A DNA stretch of 64,000 nucleotides from Pseudenterobacter timonensis (GCF_900021175.1 NZ_FCOP01000010.1:792342-856341); one strand, 5' to 3'. Positions 24,129-32,420 are shown, numbered from the stretch's first letter. Numbers and translations are program-made. Notes: generated from the letters alone by a model not told the origin.

Positions 24129-25387
24129 GTCAACCAGCACGCCAGCAGGCGCAGAGAGAGCAGGCCGCCGCGCGGGTAATGGCCCGCGCCGACGAGCTGG
24201 CCGCGATAAGCGAAACGCCGGGCGCGCTGACCCGCGTCTATTTATCTCCCCAGCATCTGCAGGCCAACCAGCAGGTGGCGCAGTGGATGCGCCAGGCCGG
24301 CATGACCGTCTGGCAGGACTCAGTCGGTAATATTTGCGGACGTTATGAAGGAGAGCTGGAAGGGGCACCGGCCATTCTGCTGGGATCGCACCTTGATACG
24401 GTGCGTAATGCGGGGCGTTACGACGGGATGCTGGGTGTGCTGACGGCGATCGAAGTAGTACAGGCCCTGCATCAGCAGGGGCGGCGGCTGGCGAAGGCTA
24501 TCGAGATTGTCGGCTTTTGCGATGAGGAGGGGACACGGTTCGGCATCACCCTGCTCGGCAGCCGGGGGCTGACCGGCACCTGGCCCGCCAGCTGGCTGAC
24601 GCAGACCGACGGGGAGGGCATTAGCGTAAGCGAGGCGATGTTGCAGGCCGGGCTGGATCCGAAACAGATAAGCCTGGCCGCCCGTCGCCAGGCGGAGATT
24701 GCCGCCTATCTGGAGCTGCATATCGAGCAGGGGCCCTGCCTGGAGCAGGCGGGGCTGGCGCTCGGGGTCGTCGAGGCGATCAACGGCGCGCGTCGCCTGA
24801 ACTGCTGCTTTACCGGCGAGGCCGGACACGCGGGGACGGTGCCGATGAGCCATCGCAAAGATGCGCTGGCGACCGCGGCCGAGTGGATGATGCAGGTTGA
24901 GACGATGACTCGCGAGCACAGAGGAAATCTTGTGGCGACGGTGGGCACGCTGCGCTGCGCGCCCGGCGCGGTTAACGTCATCCCCGGGGAAGTCTCCCTG
25001 TCGCTCGATATTCGCGGGCCGCATAACGAACCGCTCGATGCGCTGCTGAACGCGCTGCTGGCGCAGGCGCAGGCGATTGCCGCCCGTCGACATATGGAGT
25101 TTCGCGCCGATGAGTTTTATCGCATCGCCGCTACCCCCTGCGACAGCGGGTTACAGGCGGTATTACGCGACGCGGTGCAGACGGTGCAGGGACGTTCGCT
25201 CACCCTGCCGAGCGGCGCCGGGCATGACGCCATCGCCATCGCCGAGCGCTGGCCGGTCGGCATGCTGTTTGTGCGCTGTAAAGGGGGGATCAGCCACCAT
25301 CCCGCGGAGTCGGTTACCGTTGACGATGTGGCGCTGGGGATCGCGGCTTACGCGGCGGCGGTGGGGGCGTTGGGGGCGTTAGGATAA
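24125..25387 (+). CDS. hpxK: HpxK, allantoate amidohydrolase (M20 family)
   Basis: The protein has 420 residues. Metal ligands of the M20 / ureido-amidohydrolase family are visible: GSHLDTVRNAGRYDG (His, Asp), CDEEGTRFG (paired Glu), ELHIEQGP (His) and GISHHPAESV (His). It releases ammonia and carbon dioxide from allantoate to give ureidoglycine, the substrate of HpxJ. ATG at 24125 overlaps the hpxJ stop. The C-terminus is Gly/Ala-rich. It ends the operon, although no plus-strand terminator with a T-tract follows. Confidence 0.93.
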   Translation: MSQPARQQAQREQAAARVMARADELAAISETPGALTRVYLSPQHLQANQQVAQWMRQAGMTVWQDSVGNICGRYEGELEGAPAILLGSHLDTVRNAGRYDGMLGVLTAIEVVQALHQQGRRLAKAIEIVGFCDEEGTRFGITLLGSRGLTGTWPASWLTQTDGEGISVSEAMLQAGLDPKQISLAARRQAEIAAYLELHIEQGPCLEQAGLALGVVEAINGARRLNCCFTGEAGHAGTVPMSHRKDALATAAEWMMQVETMTREHRGNLVATVGTLRCAPGAVNVIPGEVSLSLDIRGPHNEPLDALLNALLAQAQAIAARRHMEFRADEFYRIAATPCDSGLQAVLRDAVQTVQGRSLTLPSGAGHDAIAIAERWPVGMLFVRCKGGISHHPAESVTVDDVALGIAAYAAAVGALGALG

Positions 25388-25414
25388 GGCAGGCGCGGGA
25401 TAAATTGAGGGAGC

Positions 25415-25447
25415 AAAAAAGCCCGCAGGGGGTGAGCCGTGCGGGCT
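25415..25447 (-). terminator. Minus-strand intrinsic terminator 33 bp after hpxK
   Basis: AGCCCGCA and TGCGGGCT form a perfect 8-bp stem around a 12-nt loop. Read on the minus strand, it is followed by TTTTTTG, an intrinsic terminator. On the plus strand no T-tract follows, so it is poorly suited to ending hpxK. It would end a transcript coming leftward from the G-rich tract (C-rich as RNA), although no gene is recognised there. Confidence 0.7.
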
Positions 25448-25489
25448 CTTAGGACTTCATCGGATGACTGTGGTAATCACGCTGGAGAG

Positions 25490-25680
25490 TTTTGGTGGGC
25501 GTCCTTGTAATTGGCGGGGGAGGTGGTTGAGTTTGTTAGGGATTTTGGTTTTTTGCGAGAAAGGGAAGGCGCAAAAAGGGGGAGATGGTGTTGATATGGA
25601 AGGGTTATCTGATTGATTGTTAGGGTGGGAGTTTGCGTGTTGGTTGAGGCTTTGATGGAAGTTGTAGGTTGATCGTTCTT
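25490..25680. other. G-rich, C-poor strand-asymmetric tract
   Basis: In the 180 bases from 25501 to 25680 I count 72 G and 11 C on the plus strand, so a minus-strand RNA would be C-rich, G-poor and almost unstructured. It contains no repeat unit and no plausible reading frame. A C-over-G bubble is typical of Rho utilisation sites. Together with the adjoining minus-strand terminator it could be the body of a leftward untranslated RNA. Both ideas are inference. Confidence 0.5.
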
Positions 25681-25834
25681 TCCAAAAAGTGAGCGTTTCT
25701 GTCGAATAATTCAATCTCTTGATTTTTCCTGACTGTAGACAATGCTCACCTAATACACACTAACAACTGAAGGCGATACTGGTAGTTGGCCTTTGGTATA
25801 TCTAATGATGTCCCTTTAACAATAAGAGAGAACC

Positions 25835-26026
25835 ATGCTTGAACTCCGTCCTAATTGCGAATGCTGTGATAAAGATCTACCACCTGAATCAAAAGAGGCA
25901 TACATCTGTTCATTCGAATGCACATTTTGCGTCGATTGCGTGACCCAACGACTTAATGGCCAGTGTCCGAACTGTGGAGGGGAGCTGGTGCGACGTCCAA
26001 TACGCCCCGAAGCATCCCTCCTGTGA
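25835..26026 (+). CDS. DUF1272 domain protein, small zinc-ribbon-like
   Basis: The protein has 63 residues, the typical length. It has paired cysteines CECC, CSFECTFCVDC and CPNCGG, which suggest metal binding. It begins LELRPNCECCDKDLPP, the family's characteristic opening. AGAGAG precedes ATG by about 5 nt. DUF1272 proteins have no known function. It stands alone, with 344 bp of unassigned sequence downstream. Confidence 0.85.
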   Translation: MLELRPNCECCDKDLPPESKEAYICSFECTFCVDCVTQRLNGQCPNCGGELVRRPIRPEASLL

Positions 26027-26370
26027 CACCCTGCATCCAGTCAGCGTCACCATAAACAGTAGAGATGAAAACTATGTTCGCTCCTTGCTCATAACGGCCC
26101 AAGTGATTTTTTCTACCTTCTGCCTGGGGCCAGAAGCGGACTTTCCCGTCATGAATAACTCTCGGGATAAAAGCCAGCAGCGCAACAGTCACAGGCTAAC
26201 CGTGGCACTTTTCTTCTCGCGGCGTTGTGGATTTTCATTATTTTTGTATCGCAGTGTATCTCCCGGCTGGACAAATACACCCTGTTGCACAACCCGTCGT
26301 TTTTGCACATATCGCCTGTACATTGCCGTGTTCTTCTTTACGCATCAAACAACTGCGTGGAGATACCCCG
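26027..26370. other. Unassigned sequence upstream of the DUF6130 operon
   Basis: These 344 bp have frames open on both strands (plus 25956-26447, minus 25953-26192), but neither has a good ribosome site or a recognisable domain, and both overlap real genes. The last 100 bp are T-rich and probably carry the promoter of the following operon. I cannot place a confident -35/-10 pair. Confidence 0.4.
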
Positions 26371-26832
26371 ATGTTAACCCGACTGCTGATTTCATCTTTG
26401 CTGATGGGCGCTTCTGCGACCTGTGCCTGGGCCGACAGGCTCGGTGACCTGAGTGCCGGCGATGTACTGGGCCCGGCTGCCGTCGCGCCGCTGGAAAATC
26501 CTCAGCCTCCGGCGAAATTGATTGTTGACGCGCCGCTGGCCGGCCCGTTGCGCAAGGGTGCGGTGTTTATTCAATACCGGGCCGAGAATCTACGCATCGA
26601 GCCGGTATTTGGCCCAGAGGCGCTGAAAATCACCCCGCGCATTGGGCATATTCACGTGATCGTTGATGACAATCCGTGGCACTGGGCAGACACGAGCGGT
26701 GAACCCGTCATTTTGGTCGGGCTACCCGCCGGCAAGCACAAGGTGACCATTATTCTTGCCGACCCTACCCATAAGCCGCTCGACAGCAAAACCGTCATCT
26801 TCACCGTACCCAAGCATGCTCAACACCACTGA
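26371..26832 (+). CDS. Exported DUF6130 family protein
   Basis: The protein has 153 residues with a cleavable signal peptide (MLTRLLISSLLMGASATCAWA). The mature part reads as a beta-rich domain, with GHIHVIVDDNPWHWADTSGEPVILVGLPAGKHKVTIILADPTHKPL, as in DUF6130 proteins and some cupredoxin-like/Ig-like periplasmic domains. His residues in HIHV and WHW could bind a metal. It overlaps the next gene by 17 bp. The function is unknown; context suggests an envelope role. Confidence 0.75.
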   Translation: MLTRLLISSLLMGASATCAWADRLGDLSAGDVLGPAAVAPLENPQPPAKLIVDAPLAGPLRKGAVFIQYRAENLRIEPVFGPEALKITPRIGHIHVIVDDNPWHWADTSGEPVILVGLPAGKHKVTIILADPTHKPLDSKTVIFTVPKHAQHH

Positions 26833-27844
26833 CAGATTAAGGAACACTGCTATTAACGCTTTCTTTTGTAAGTCACTGCTGGCCGCGCTGGCGCTGAGCG
26901 CCGGAACTTCAGCCTTCGCTGCCTCGACAGAAACCGACTATGCTGCTGAATTCAGCCATATTCATCAGGTCAAAGCCGGCGTGCTTAACGTGGGTTATGT
27001 GGATATTGGCCCCCGCGAGGGGCAGCCCATTATTCTGCTGCACGGCTGGCCCTATGATATCCAGAGTTATGCCGCCGTAGCACCGAAGCTGGCGGCCAAA
27101 GGCTATCGCGTGATCGTGCCCTGGCTTCGTGGCTACGGCAGCACGCGCTTTTTGTCAGACAGCACGCCGCGTAACGGTCAGCCTTCCGCCATGGCGGCTG
27201 ATGTGGTGGCGCTGATGGATGCGCTTAATATCAGACAGGCTGTCTTAGGCGGATTTGACTGGGGCGCACGTACGGCTGATATCGTCGCCGCGCTCTGGCC
27301 AGAACGTGTGAAATCTCTGGTGTCCGTCAGCGGCTACCTGATAAGCAGCCAGGCGCTGGGCAAAAAACCGCTGCCACCGAAGGCAGAACTGCAGTGGTGG
27401 TATCAGTTCTATTTTGCCACCGAGCGTGGCCGGGAGGGCTATGCGCAAAACACGCATGATTTTGCCCGCCTGATCTGGCAGCAGGCTTCACCAGGCTGGA
27501 AGTTCAGCGAGGCGACTTTTAATCAGTCCGTGAAAGCGCTGGATAACCCGGATCAGGTGGCTATCACAATCAGCAATTATCGCTGGCGTATGGGTCTGGA
27601 AAAAGGCGAGCAAAAGTATGATGCTTATGAGAAAAGGTTAGCGACCCTGCCGGTTATTAGCGTCCCCACGATCACCATAGAGGGCGATAACAACGGTGCG
27701 CCTCATCCCGCACCGGAAGCATACCGGGCAAAATTCAGCGGGAAATATGAACACCGGACCTTCACCGGGAATATCGGACACAATCCGCCTGCTGAAGATC
27801 CGGACGAATTTGTCAAAGCCATCACTGATGCCGCTGTCATGTAA
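26816..27844 (+). CDS. Exported alpha/beta hydrolase with Asp nucleophile (epoxide hydrolase-like)
   Basis: The protein has 342 residues with an N-terminal signal peptide ending near residue 36 (ALSAGTSAFAAS). It shows HGWPYD (oxyanion region) and GGFDWGAR, in which Asp148 occupies the nucleophile position, as in epoxide hydrolases and haloalkane dehalogenases. A C-terminal GNIGHNPPAEDP supplies the likely His. ATG at 26816 overlaps the DUF6130 gene by 17 bp; the frame is open further upstream but those residues are Ser/Pro junk. A hairpin follows before the regulator gene. The substrate is unknown. Confidence 0.82.
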   Translation: MLNTTDRLRNTAINAFFCKSLLAALALSAGTSAFAASTETDYAAEFSHIHQVKAGVLNVGYVDIGPREGQPIILLHGWPYDIQSYAAVAPKLAAKGYRVIVPWLRGYGSTRFLSDSTPRNGQPSAMAADVVALMDALNIRQAVLGGFDWGARTADIVAALWPERVKSLVSVSGYLISSQALGKKPLPPKAELQWWYQFYFATERGREGYAQNTHDFARLIWQQASPGWKFSEATFNQSVKALDNPDQVAITISNYRWRMGLEKGEQKYDAYEKRLATLPVISVPTITIEGDNNGAPHPAPEAYRAKFSGKYEHRTFTGNIGHNPPAEDPDEFVKAITDAAVM

Positions 27845-27861
27845 CGGCACCTTTATTCACG

Positions 27862-27890
27862 AGACCGGCTCTCTCGAGCCGGTCTGTTTG
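27862..27890 (+). terminator. Hairpin between hydrolase and response regulator genes
   Basis: AGACCGGCT and AGCCGGTCT form a perfect 9-bp stem around CTCTCG, 17 bp after the hydrolase stop, followed by a weak GTTTG tail. It could act as a partial terminator that lowers expression of the downstream regulator genes. Confidence 0.5.
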
Positions 27891-27917
27891 CGTATGTCGC
27901 AGAAGAAGGAGGATGTT

Positions 27918-28658
27918 TTGGAGCATACCGATCACATTCTTGTCGTTGACGATGACCGTGATATACGCGATCTGATCACCGGTTACCTGGAAAAGTCCGG
28001 CTACCGCGCGACCGGCGCCGCTAACGGGCGTGAGATGCGTGCGGTGCTGACGTCACAGCATATCGATTTAGTCGTGCTGGATATCATGATGCCGGGGGAT
28101 GACGGTCTGACGCTGTGTCGCCAGTTGCGCAGCGACACGCAACGTAATCTGCCGGTGCTGATGCTGACCGCGCGCAGCGAGGACACTGATCGTATCCTCG
28201 GCCTGGAGATGGGCGCGGATGATTATCTGATTAAGCCTTTTGTGGCGCGCGAGTTGCTGGCGCGCATCAAAGCGATTCTCCGGCGCACCCGGGCGCTGCC
28301 GCCGAATCTGCAAATTACGGAAGCTGGCCGTCTGATTGCGTTTGGCGAATGGCAACTTGATACCTCTGCGCGTCATCTGATTGACAGCAGTGGCGTAATC
28401 GTGGCGTTGAGTGGCGCCGAGTATCGTCTGCTGCGTGTATTTCTCGACCATCCTCAGCGCGTGCTCAACCGGGATCAGCTACTGAACCTGACTCAGGGGC
28501 GCGATGCCGAGCTGTTCGAACGCTCTATCGATTTGCTTGTCAGCCGTCTGCGTCAGCGGCTGCGTGAAGATGCACGCGAGCCGGCTTACATTAAAACGGT
28601 ACGCAGTGAAGGTTATGTCCTGGCCGCGCCGGTTGTGATTAAAGAGGCATATGAATGA
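27918..28658 (+). CDS. OmpR-family response regulator
   Basis: The protein has 246 residues. The receiver domain has the acidic pocket DDDRD and phospho-acceptor Asp55 (VVLDIMMPGDDG), the Thr of LTARSED and Lys of YLIKPF. The C-terminal winged helix (about 140-240) ends in YIKTVRSEGYVLA. TTG at 27918 is chosen as start because AGAAGGAGG lies 5 nt before it; the in-frame ATG at 27894 has no ribosome site. It overlaps the sensor kinase by ATGA. It probably controls the surrounding hydrolase and DipZ genes. Confidence 0.88.
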   Translation: MEHTDHILVVDDDRDIRDLITGYLEKSGYRATGAANGREMRAVLTSQHIDLVVLDIMMPGDDGLTLCRQLRSDTQRNLPVLMLTARSEDTDRILGLEMGADDYLIKPFVARELLARIKAILRRTRALPPNLQITEAGRLIAFGEWQLDTSARHLIDSSGVIVALSGAEYRLLRVFLDHPQRVLNRDQLLNLTQGRDAELFERSIDLLVSRLRQRLREDAREPAYIKTVRSEGYVLAAPVVIKEAYE

Positions 28659-29962
28659 CACTTTGGCCACGCTCACTGCTGTCGCGCCTGCTGATTATTG
28701 TTCTTGGCGGGCTGCTGCTGGCAAATGCCTCCACGCTGGTCAGCCTGATGATAGAACGAATGAGCAGCGCCAAAATTGTCATGCTGGGTAATCTTGAATA
28801 TGATGTGGCGACCAGCGTGGCCATTCTGGATCGTTTGCCCGCGGCGGAGCGTCCTCAGTGGCTGGCGAAGCTGGCGCGCGGCAACTACCGATATCAGCTG
28901 TCGCCCGGTGAGCCCGGGCCTTATCCCAGCAGCTGGCGAGCGCGCGACGCGGTGCGTTCCTTACAGGAAACGCTTGGCGGACGTTACCAGATGAGCATCC
29001 ACGCTATTCCCGGGCCGCGCGAGCATATTCAGGTACATCTGACGCTTCATGATGGCGCGCCGCTGACGCTTGATCTCTGGCCGCGCATGCCGGCCATCGC
29101 GCGCTGGCTGCCGCTGGTGCTGACGGGTCAACTGCTGCTGCTGCTTTTCTGCGCCTGGCTGGCCGTACGCCAGGTTGTGCGCCCTTTTATGCGCTTCACG
29201 CAGGCGGTGGATGCGCTGAAGCCGGCAGCCAGCACGCAGATGATGGCAGAGAACGGTCCGGCTGAAGTGCAGCAGGCGGCACGCGCGTTTAACGCCATGC
29301 AGACCCGTATTCAGGATCACCTGAAAGAGCGCGCGCAGATTCTGGCAGCCATTTCTCACGACCTGCAAACCCCGATTACCCGCATGAAGCTGCGCGTGGA
29401 GATGGCAGAACAGCCGGAGCTGCGCGACAAGCTGCTGAGCGATCTCGACAATATGAGCCAGCTTGTGCGCGAGGGCATCGCTTATGCGCGCTCTTCTGAC
29501 GTACGAGAGGAGAAAAGTCAGAACGTCAGCCTGAATGCCTTTCTCGACAGCGTTGCTTGCGACTATCAGGATGTCGGCAAAGCGGTAACGTTTGTGCCTT
29601 GCAGCGGACAGGATACCTTTGCCGTCCGGCCGCAGGCACTGCACCGCATCATGACAAACCTTATTGACAATGCCCTGAAGTTTGGCAGCGAAGCGGAAAT
29701 TAAGCTCTGCGCACCCCATGAGGGCAGCGTCACGATTCACGTTCTGGATAACGGGCCTGGCATACCCGAAGAAGAGCTGAAGGCGGTGCTAGAGCCTTTT
29801 TACCGCGTGGAAAGTTCGCGCAACCGCCACACCGGCGGAACCGGCCTGGGACTGGCGATTGCCACCCAACTGGTCGGCCAGATGTCCGGCACGCTGCGCC
29901 TGAGCAACCGTCCAGAAGGCGGACTTGATGCGTGCGTCACGCTGCGACAAACCGATTTGTAG
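28655..29962 (+). CDS. Membrane sensor histidine kinase
   Basis: The protein has 435 residues. A transmembrane helix at about 10-32 and another at about 152-170 flank a periplasmic sensor domain of about 120 residues. HAMP follows, then the H box AAISHDLQTPITRMK (His235), N box IMTNLIDNALKFG, G1 DNGPGIPEEEL and G2 TGGTGLGLAIATQL. All kinase motifs are intact. ATGA overlap with the response regulator indicates a two-component pair. The sensor domain has no recognised ligand-binding signature. Confidence 0.9.
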   Translation: MTLWPRSLLSRLLIIVLGGLLLANASTLVSLMIERMSSAKIVMLGNLEYDVATSVAILDRLPAAERPQWLAKLARGNYRYQLSPGEPGPYPSSWRARDAVRSLQETLGGRYQMSIHAIPGPREHIQVHLTLHDGAPLTLDLWPRMPAIARWLPLVLTGQLLLLLFCAWLAVRQVVRPFMRFTQAVDALKPAASTQMMAENGPAEVQQAARAFNAMQTRIQDHLKERAQILAAISHDLQTPITRMKLRVEMAEQPELRDKLLSDLDNMSQLVREGIAYARSSDVREEKSQNVSLNAFLDSVACDYQDVGKAVTFVPCSGQDTFAVRPQALHRIMTNLIDNALKFGSEAEIKLCAPHEGSVTIHVLDNGPGIPEEELKAVLEPFYRVESSRNRHTGGTGLGLAIATQLVGQMSGTLRLSNRPEGGLDACVTLRQTDL

Positions 29963-30098
29963 CCTTTTGTATCCTCCGGTCGGGTAAACATATAAGCCAA
30001 CAAAACCGGCAATAGCAGAAACAGGCTGAACACATGCGGTGGGTTTAATGAAGGCACTGCCAGCAGGCAGACATTCATCCACCGTTATGAGGTTTACT

Positions 30099-30851
30099 AT
30101 GAAAGCAATTGCCAGTTTTTTCTCTGTGGGCCTGCTGGCCCTCTCTGCCTCGCAGTTCGCCTGCGCCGGCGAAACCCACTCTGTCGTGCTTGTGCACGGC
30201 GCCTTTGCCGACGGCAGCAGCTGGGATCGTGTAATTCCACAGCTTCAGGCCAAAAACTATGAGGTAATAGCCGTACAGTTGCCGCTGACCTCCCTGCAGG
30301 ATGATGTCGCCGCTACGCAGCGTGCGATAGCACGGGCGAAGGGGGATGTTGTGCTGGCTGGACATTCATGGGGCGGTACCGTTATTACCGAAGCCGGCAA
30401 TGATAAAAAGGTCAAAGCACTGGTCTATGTCGCCGCTTTCGCGCCGGACAAAGGTCAGACTACCGCCGGTCTGGCCGACAGTTATCCGGCGCCTCCGGGC
30501 AGCGCGAGTCTGGCAAAAACCGCTGACGGCTATCTCTATCTGCCGCCGAAGGCGCTGGCCCATAACTTTGCGCCGGATGTGCCTGCCGCACAGCAAAAGC
30601 GCATGGCAGTCACCCAGGGGCCAATTCGCGCCGCCGCTTTTGGTGACAAAGTGACGCAGGCGGCCTGGGCGCAGAAGCCTAGCTGGTATCTGGTCAGCAC
30701 CCAGGACCGCATGATCAACCCCGATCTGGAGCGCGCCATGGCGCACAAAATCCACGCACAGACGCGCGAGGTGGCATCCAGCCACGTCTCGATGGTAAGT
30801 CATCCGAGCGATGTGGCGCGCATTATCACTGCAGCCGTACAGGCAAAGTAA
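30099..30851 (+). CDS. Exported alpha/beta hydrolase with Ser nucleophile
   Basis: The protein has 250 residues. A signal peptide (MKAIASFFSVGLLALSASQFACA) precedes a hydrolase of the salicylate-esterase/MES type: LVHGAFADGSSWDRVIPQL, the nucleophile elbow AGHSWGG with Ser90, and a C-terminal SSHVSMVSHP with the catalytic His. ATG at 30099 matches the signal-peptide start and has an AGG site. A 136-bp gap separates it from the kinase. It and the Asp-type hydrolase earlier in the cluster are both exported but belong to different subfamilies. The substrate is unknown. Confidence 0.85.
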   Translation: MKAIASFFSVGLLALSASQFACAGETHSVVLVHGAFADGSSWDRVIPQLQAKNYEVIAVQLPLTSLQDDVAATQRAIARAKGDVVLAGHSWGGTVITEAGNDKKVKALVYVAAFAPDKGQTTAGLADSYPAPPGSASLAKTADGYLYLPPKALAHNFAPDVPAAQQKRMAVTQGPIRAAAFGDKVTQAAWAQKPSWYLVSTQDRMINPDLERAMAHKIHAQTREVASSHVSMVSHPSDVARIITAAVQAK

Positions 30852-30861
30852 GGAGCTGACT

Positions 30862-32052
30862 ATGTCACTGTTTATTGCTTTTCTGGCCGGTATGCTGACG
30901 CTGCTCAGTCCCTGCACCCTGCCGGTCATTCCGTTTATATTCGCCAGCGTGCGCGGGCGTAAAGGGCAACTGCTGGCGCTGCTGAGCGGTATGGTCATTA
31001 TGTTCACCTCTGTGGCGTTGCTGGCGGCGGTGGCGAGCCAGTGGGTTATTCGCATTACCGCCGCAGGACGCTGGATTGCTCTGCTGTTTCTGACCCTGAC
31101 GGCGCTGACGCTGCTCTCTTCGCGCCTGGCGCAGTTTATTACCCGGCCATTCGTCGCGATGGGTAACCAGCTGAACAGCGCCAGCAACCGTAACAGCGGC
31201 CTGCTTGCGGCCCTTCTGGCAGGACTGGCAACCGGCTTGCTCTGGTCGCCGTGCGCAGGTCCGGTACTGGGCGCCATTCTCAGTCTGGCCGTCGTGGCAA
31301 AAAACCCGGTATCGGTCAGCCTGCTGCTTGCCGCCTACGGCAGCGGCGCGGCCGTCATGCTGGGGCTGATCTGGTTCGCCGGACGCAGCCTGGTCACGCG
31401 GCTTCGCCCCGGACTGGCCTTCACGACGCGTCTGCGTCAGGGAGCCGGCGCGCTGATGCTGGCCTCGGTTGTGCTGATCGGCAGCGGTTCTGTGAGCCTG
31501 CTGCAAAGCGCGCCAGCCTTTGCGCAGAATCTTGAGCAGCATATGAGTCAGTGGATGGCAAAACCGGAACCGGCTGTCCGCCTTAAACCCGTGGTGATGC
31601 CGCAGACCAGCAGCGCTCTGCCTTCTCTGGACGGCGGGACAGCATGGCTGAACGGCTCGCCGCTCACGCCTGAGAAGCTGAAAGGTAAAGTGGTTCTGGT
31701 GGATTTCTGGACCTATGACTGTATCAACTGTCAGCACACGTTACCTCACGTTCGCGACTGGGCGAATAAATATCAGGCCCAGGGGCTGGTGGTGATCGGC
31801 GTACACACGCCAGAATATCCCTGGGAGCGCGATAAGAAAGCCGTGAGTCGCGCCATCAGACAGTGGCAGCTGCCTTTTCCCGTTGTGGCAGATAATGATT
31901 ACGTTATCTGGAACCGCTTTGGTAATCAGTATTGGCCTGCGCACTATCTTTTCGATGCGCACGGTCAGCTGCGCTATACCGCCTTTGGCGAAGGAAACTA
32001 TGCAGAACAGGAGAAGGTTATTAAGCAACTGCTGAAGGAGGCCCGGGCGTAG
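30862..32052 (+). CDS. DipZ-like fusion of CcdA/DsbD membrane domain and thioredoxin-like domain
   Basis: The protein has 396 residues. The N-terminal half has about six membrane helices with the two electron-relay cysteines of CcdA/DsbD (SPCTLPVIPF, Cys18; SPCAGPVLG, Cys131). A linker of about 50 residues leads to a C-terminal periplasmic thioredoxin fold with WTYDCINCQHTLP (Cys287, Cys290), the CxNC motif typical of DipZ. It starts 10 bp after the hydrolase, behind TAAGGAG. It would carry reducing equivalents from the cytoplasm to a periplasmic target. An intrinsic terminator closes the operon. Confidence 0.88.
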   Translation: MSLFIAFLAGMLTLLSPCTLPVIPFIFASVRGRKGQLLALLSGMVIMFTSVALLAAVASQWVIRITAAGRWIALLFLTLTALTLLSSRLAQFITRPFVAMGNQLNSASNRNSGLLAALLAGLATGLLWSPCAGPVLGAILSLAVVAKNPVSVSLLLAAYGSGAAVMLGLIWFAGRSLVTRLRPGLAFTTRLRQGAGALMLASVVLIGSGSVSLLQSAPAFAQNLEQHMSQWMAKPEPAVRLKPVVMPQTSSALPSLDGGTAWLNGSPLTPEKLKGKVVLVDFWTYDCINCQHTLPHVRDWANKYQAQGLVVIGVHTPEYPWERDKKAVSRAIRQWQLPFPVVADNDYVIWNRFGNQYWPAHYLFDAHGQLRYTAFGEGNYAEQEKVIKQLLKEARA

Positions 32053-32419
32053 CGGCGAGCATTCCGAACGGATCGGACCGGCGCTTCACTCTCTATGTTT
32101 AAGGTCGCCATAAACGGCGACCTTTTTTATTCATTGATTATGAAGATATGTTGTTAGCAGAAAGGCGTTTTTCAGCCAGTCAGGCCAGCGTCACGGCCCG
32201 GGGTTGAGGGAAGGCGGTAAACCCCCACCATTAGCAGTATCTCCCCCATATCCGCCTGTGCCATTGAACCAGACGCAAATGAAAGAAGCGGTAGGTAAGT
32301 GTTTAACAAAACGATTTTTGCTCATCCTGAAGCGCTCGCTGCTGCTTAGTTACTCATTAATACCCGGATTAAAACGGCTGTGTTTGTAAAATAAACTCCT
32401 TTGTAATATTGTAAGTTAC
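32053..32419. other. Intergenic region after dipZ-like gene
   Basis: The 367 bp contain the dipZ terminator at 32101-32128 and otherwise no recognisable gene; a 61-codon frame at 32204 lacks a ribosome site. The last 40 bp are AT-rich and hold the probable promoter and operator of the Rrf2-type gene. Confidence 0.5.
32101..32128 (+). terminator. Intrinsic terminator of the hydrolase-dipZ operon
   Basis: AAGGTCGCC and GGCGACCTT form a perfect 9-bp stem around a 5-6 nt loop and are followed by TTTTTT. It lies about 50 bp after the DipZ-like stop codon. Confidence 0.88.
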
Positions 32420-32420
32420 A
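32402..32420. promoter_or_regulatory. TGTAA...TTACA inverted repeat at the rrf2-type start codon
   Basis: TGTAA-N9-TTACA lies directly against the start codon of the Rrf2-family gene and includes a TAATAT sequence that could be a -10 box. A repressor bound here would block its own transcription. Autoregulation is inference. Confidence 0.4.

Larger units (their letters stand above)
25388..25834. other. Gene-free boundary between hpx block and variable region
   Basis: This 447-bp stretch holds a minus-strand terminator hairpin at its left end, the G-rich strand-asymmetric tract described separately, and then ordinary AT-rich sequence leading into the DUF1272 gene. An 85-codon minus-strand frame (25457-25714) is a compositional artefact rich in Pro, Asn and Ser. 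I see no convincing protein gene. Confidence 0.6.

Noticed and set aside
25457..25714. 85-codon minus-strand frame in the C-rich tract
   Set aside because: Pro/Asn/Ser-rich composition follows directly from base skew; no ribosome site and no similarity pattern.
25956..26447. 163-codon plus-strand frame spanning the gap between DUF1272 and DUF6130 genes
   Set aside because: It overlaps both real genes, starts inside DUF1272 and shows no domain.
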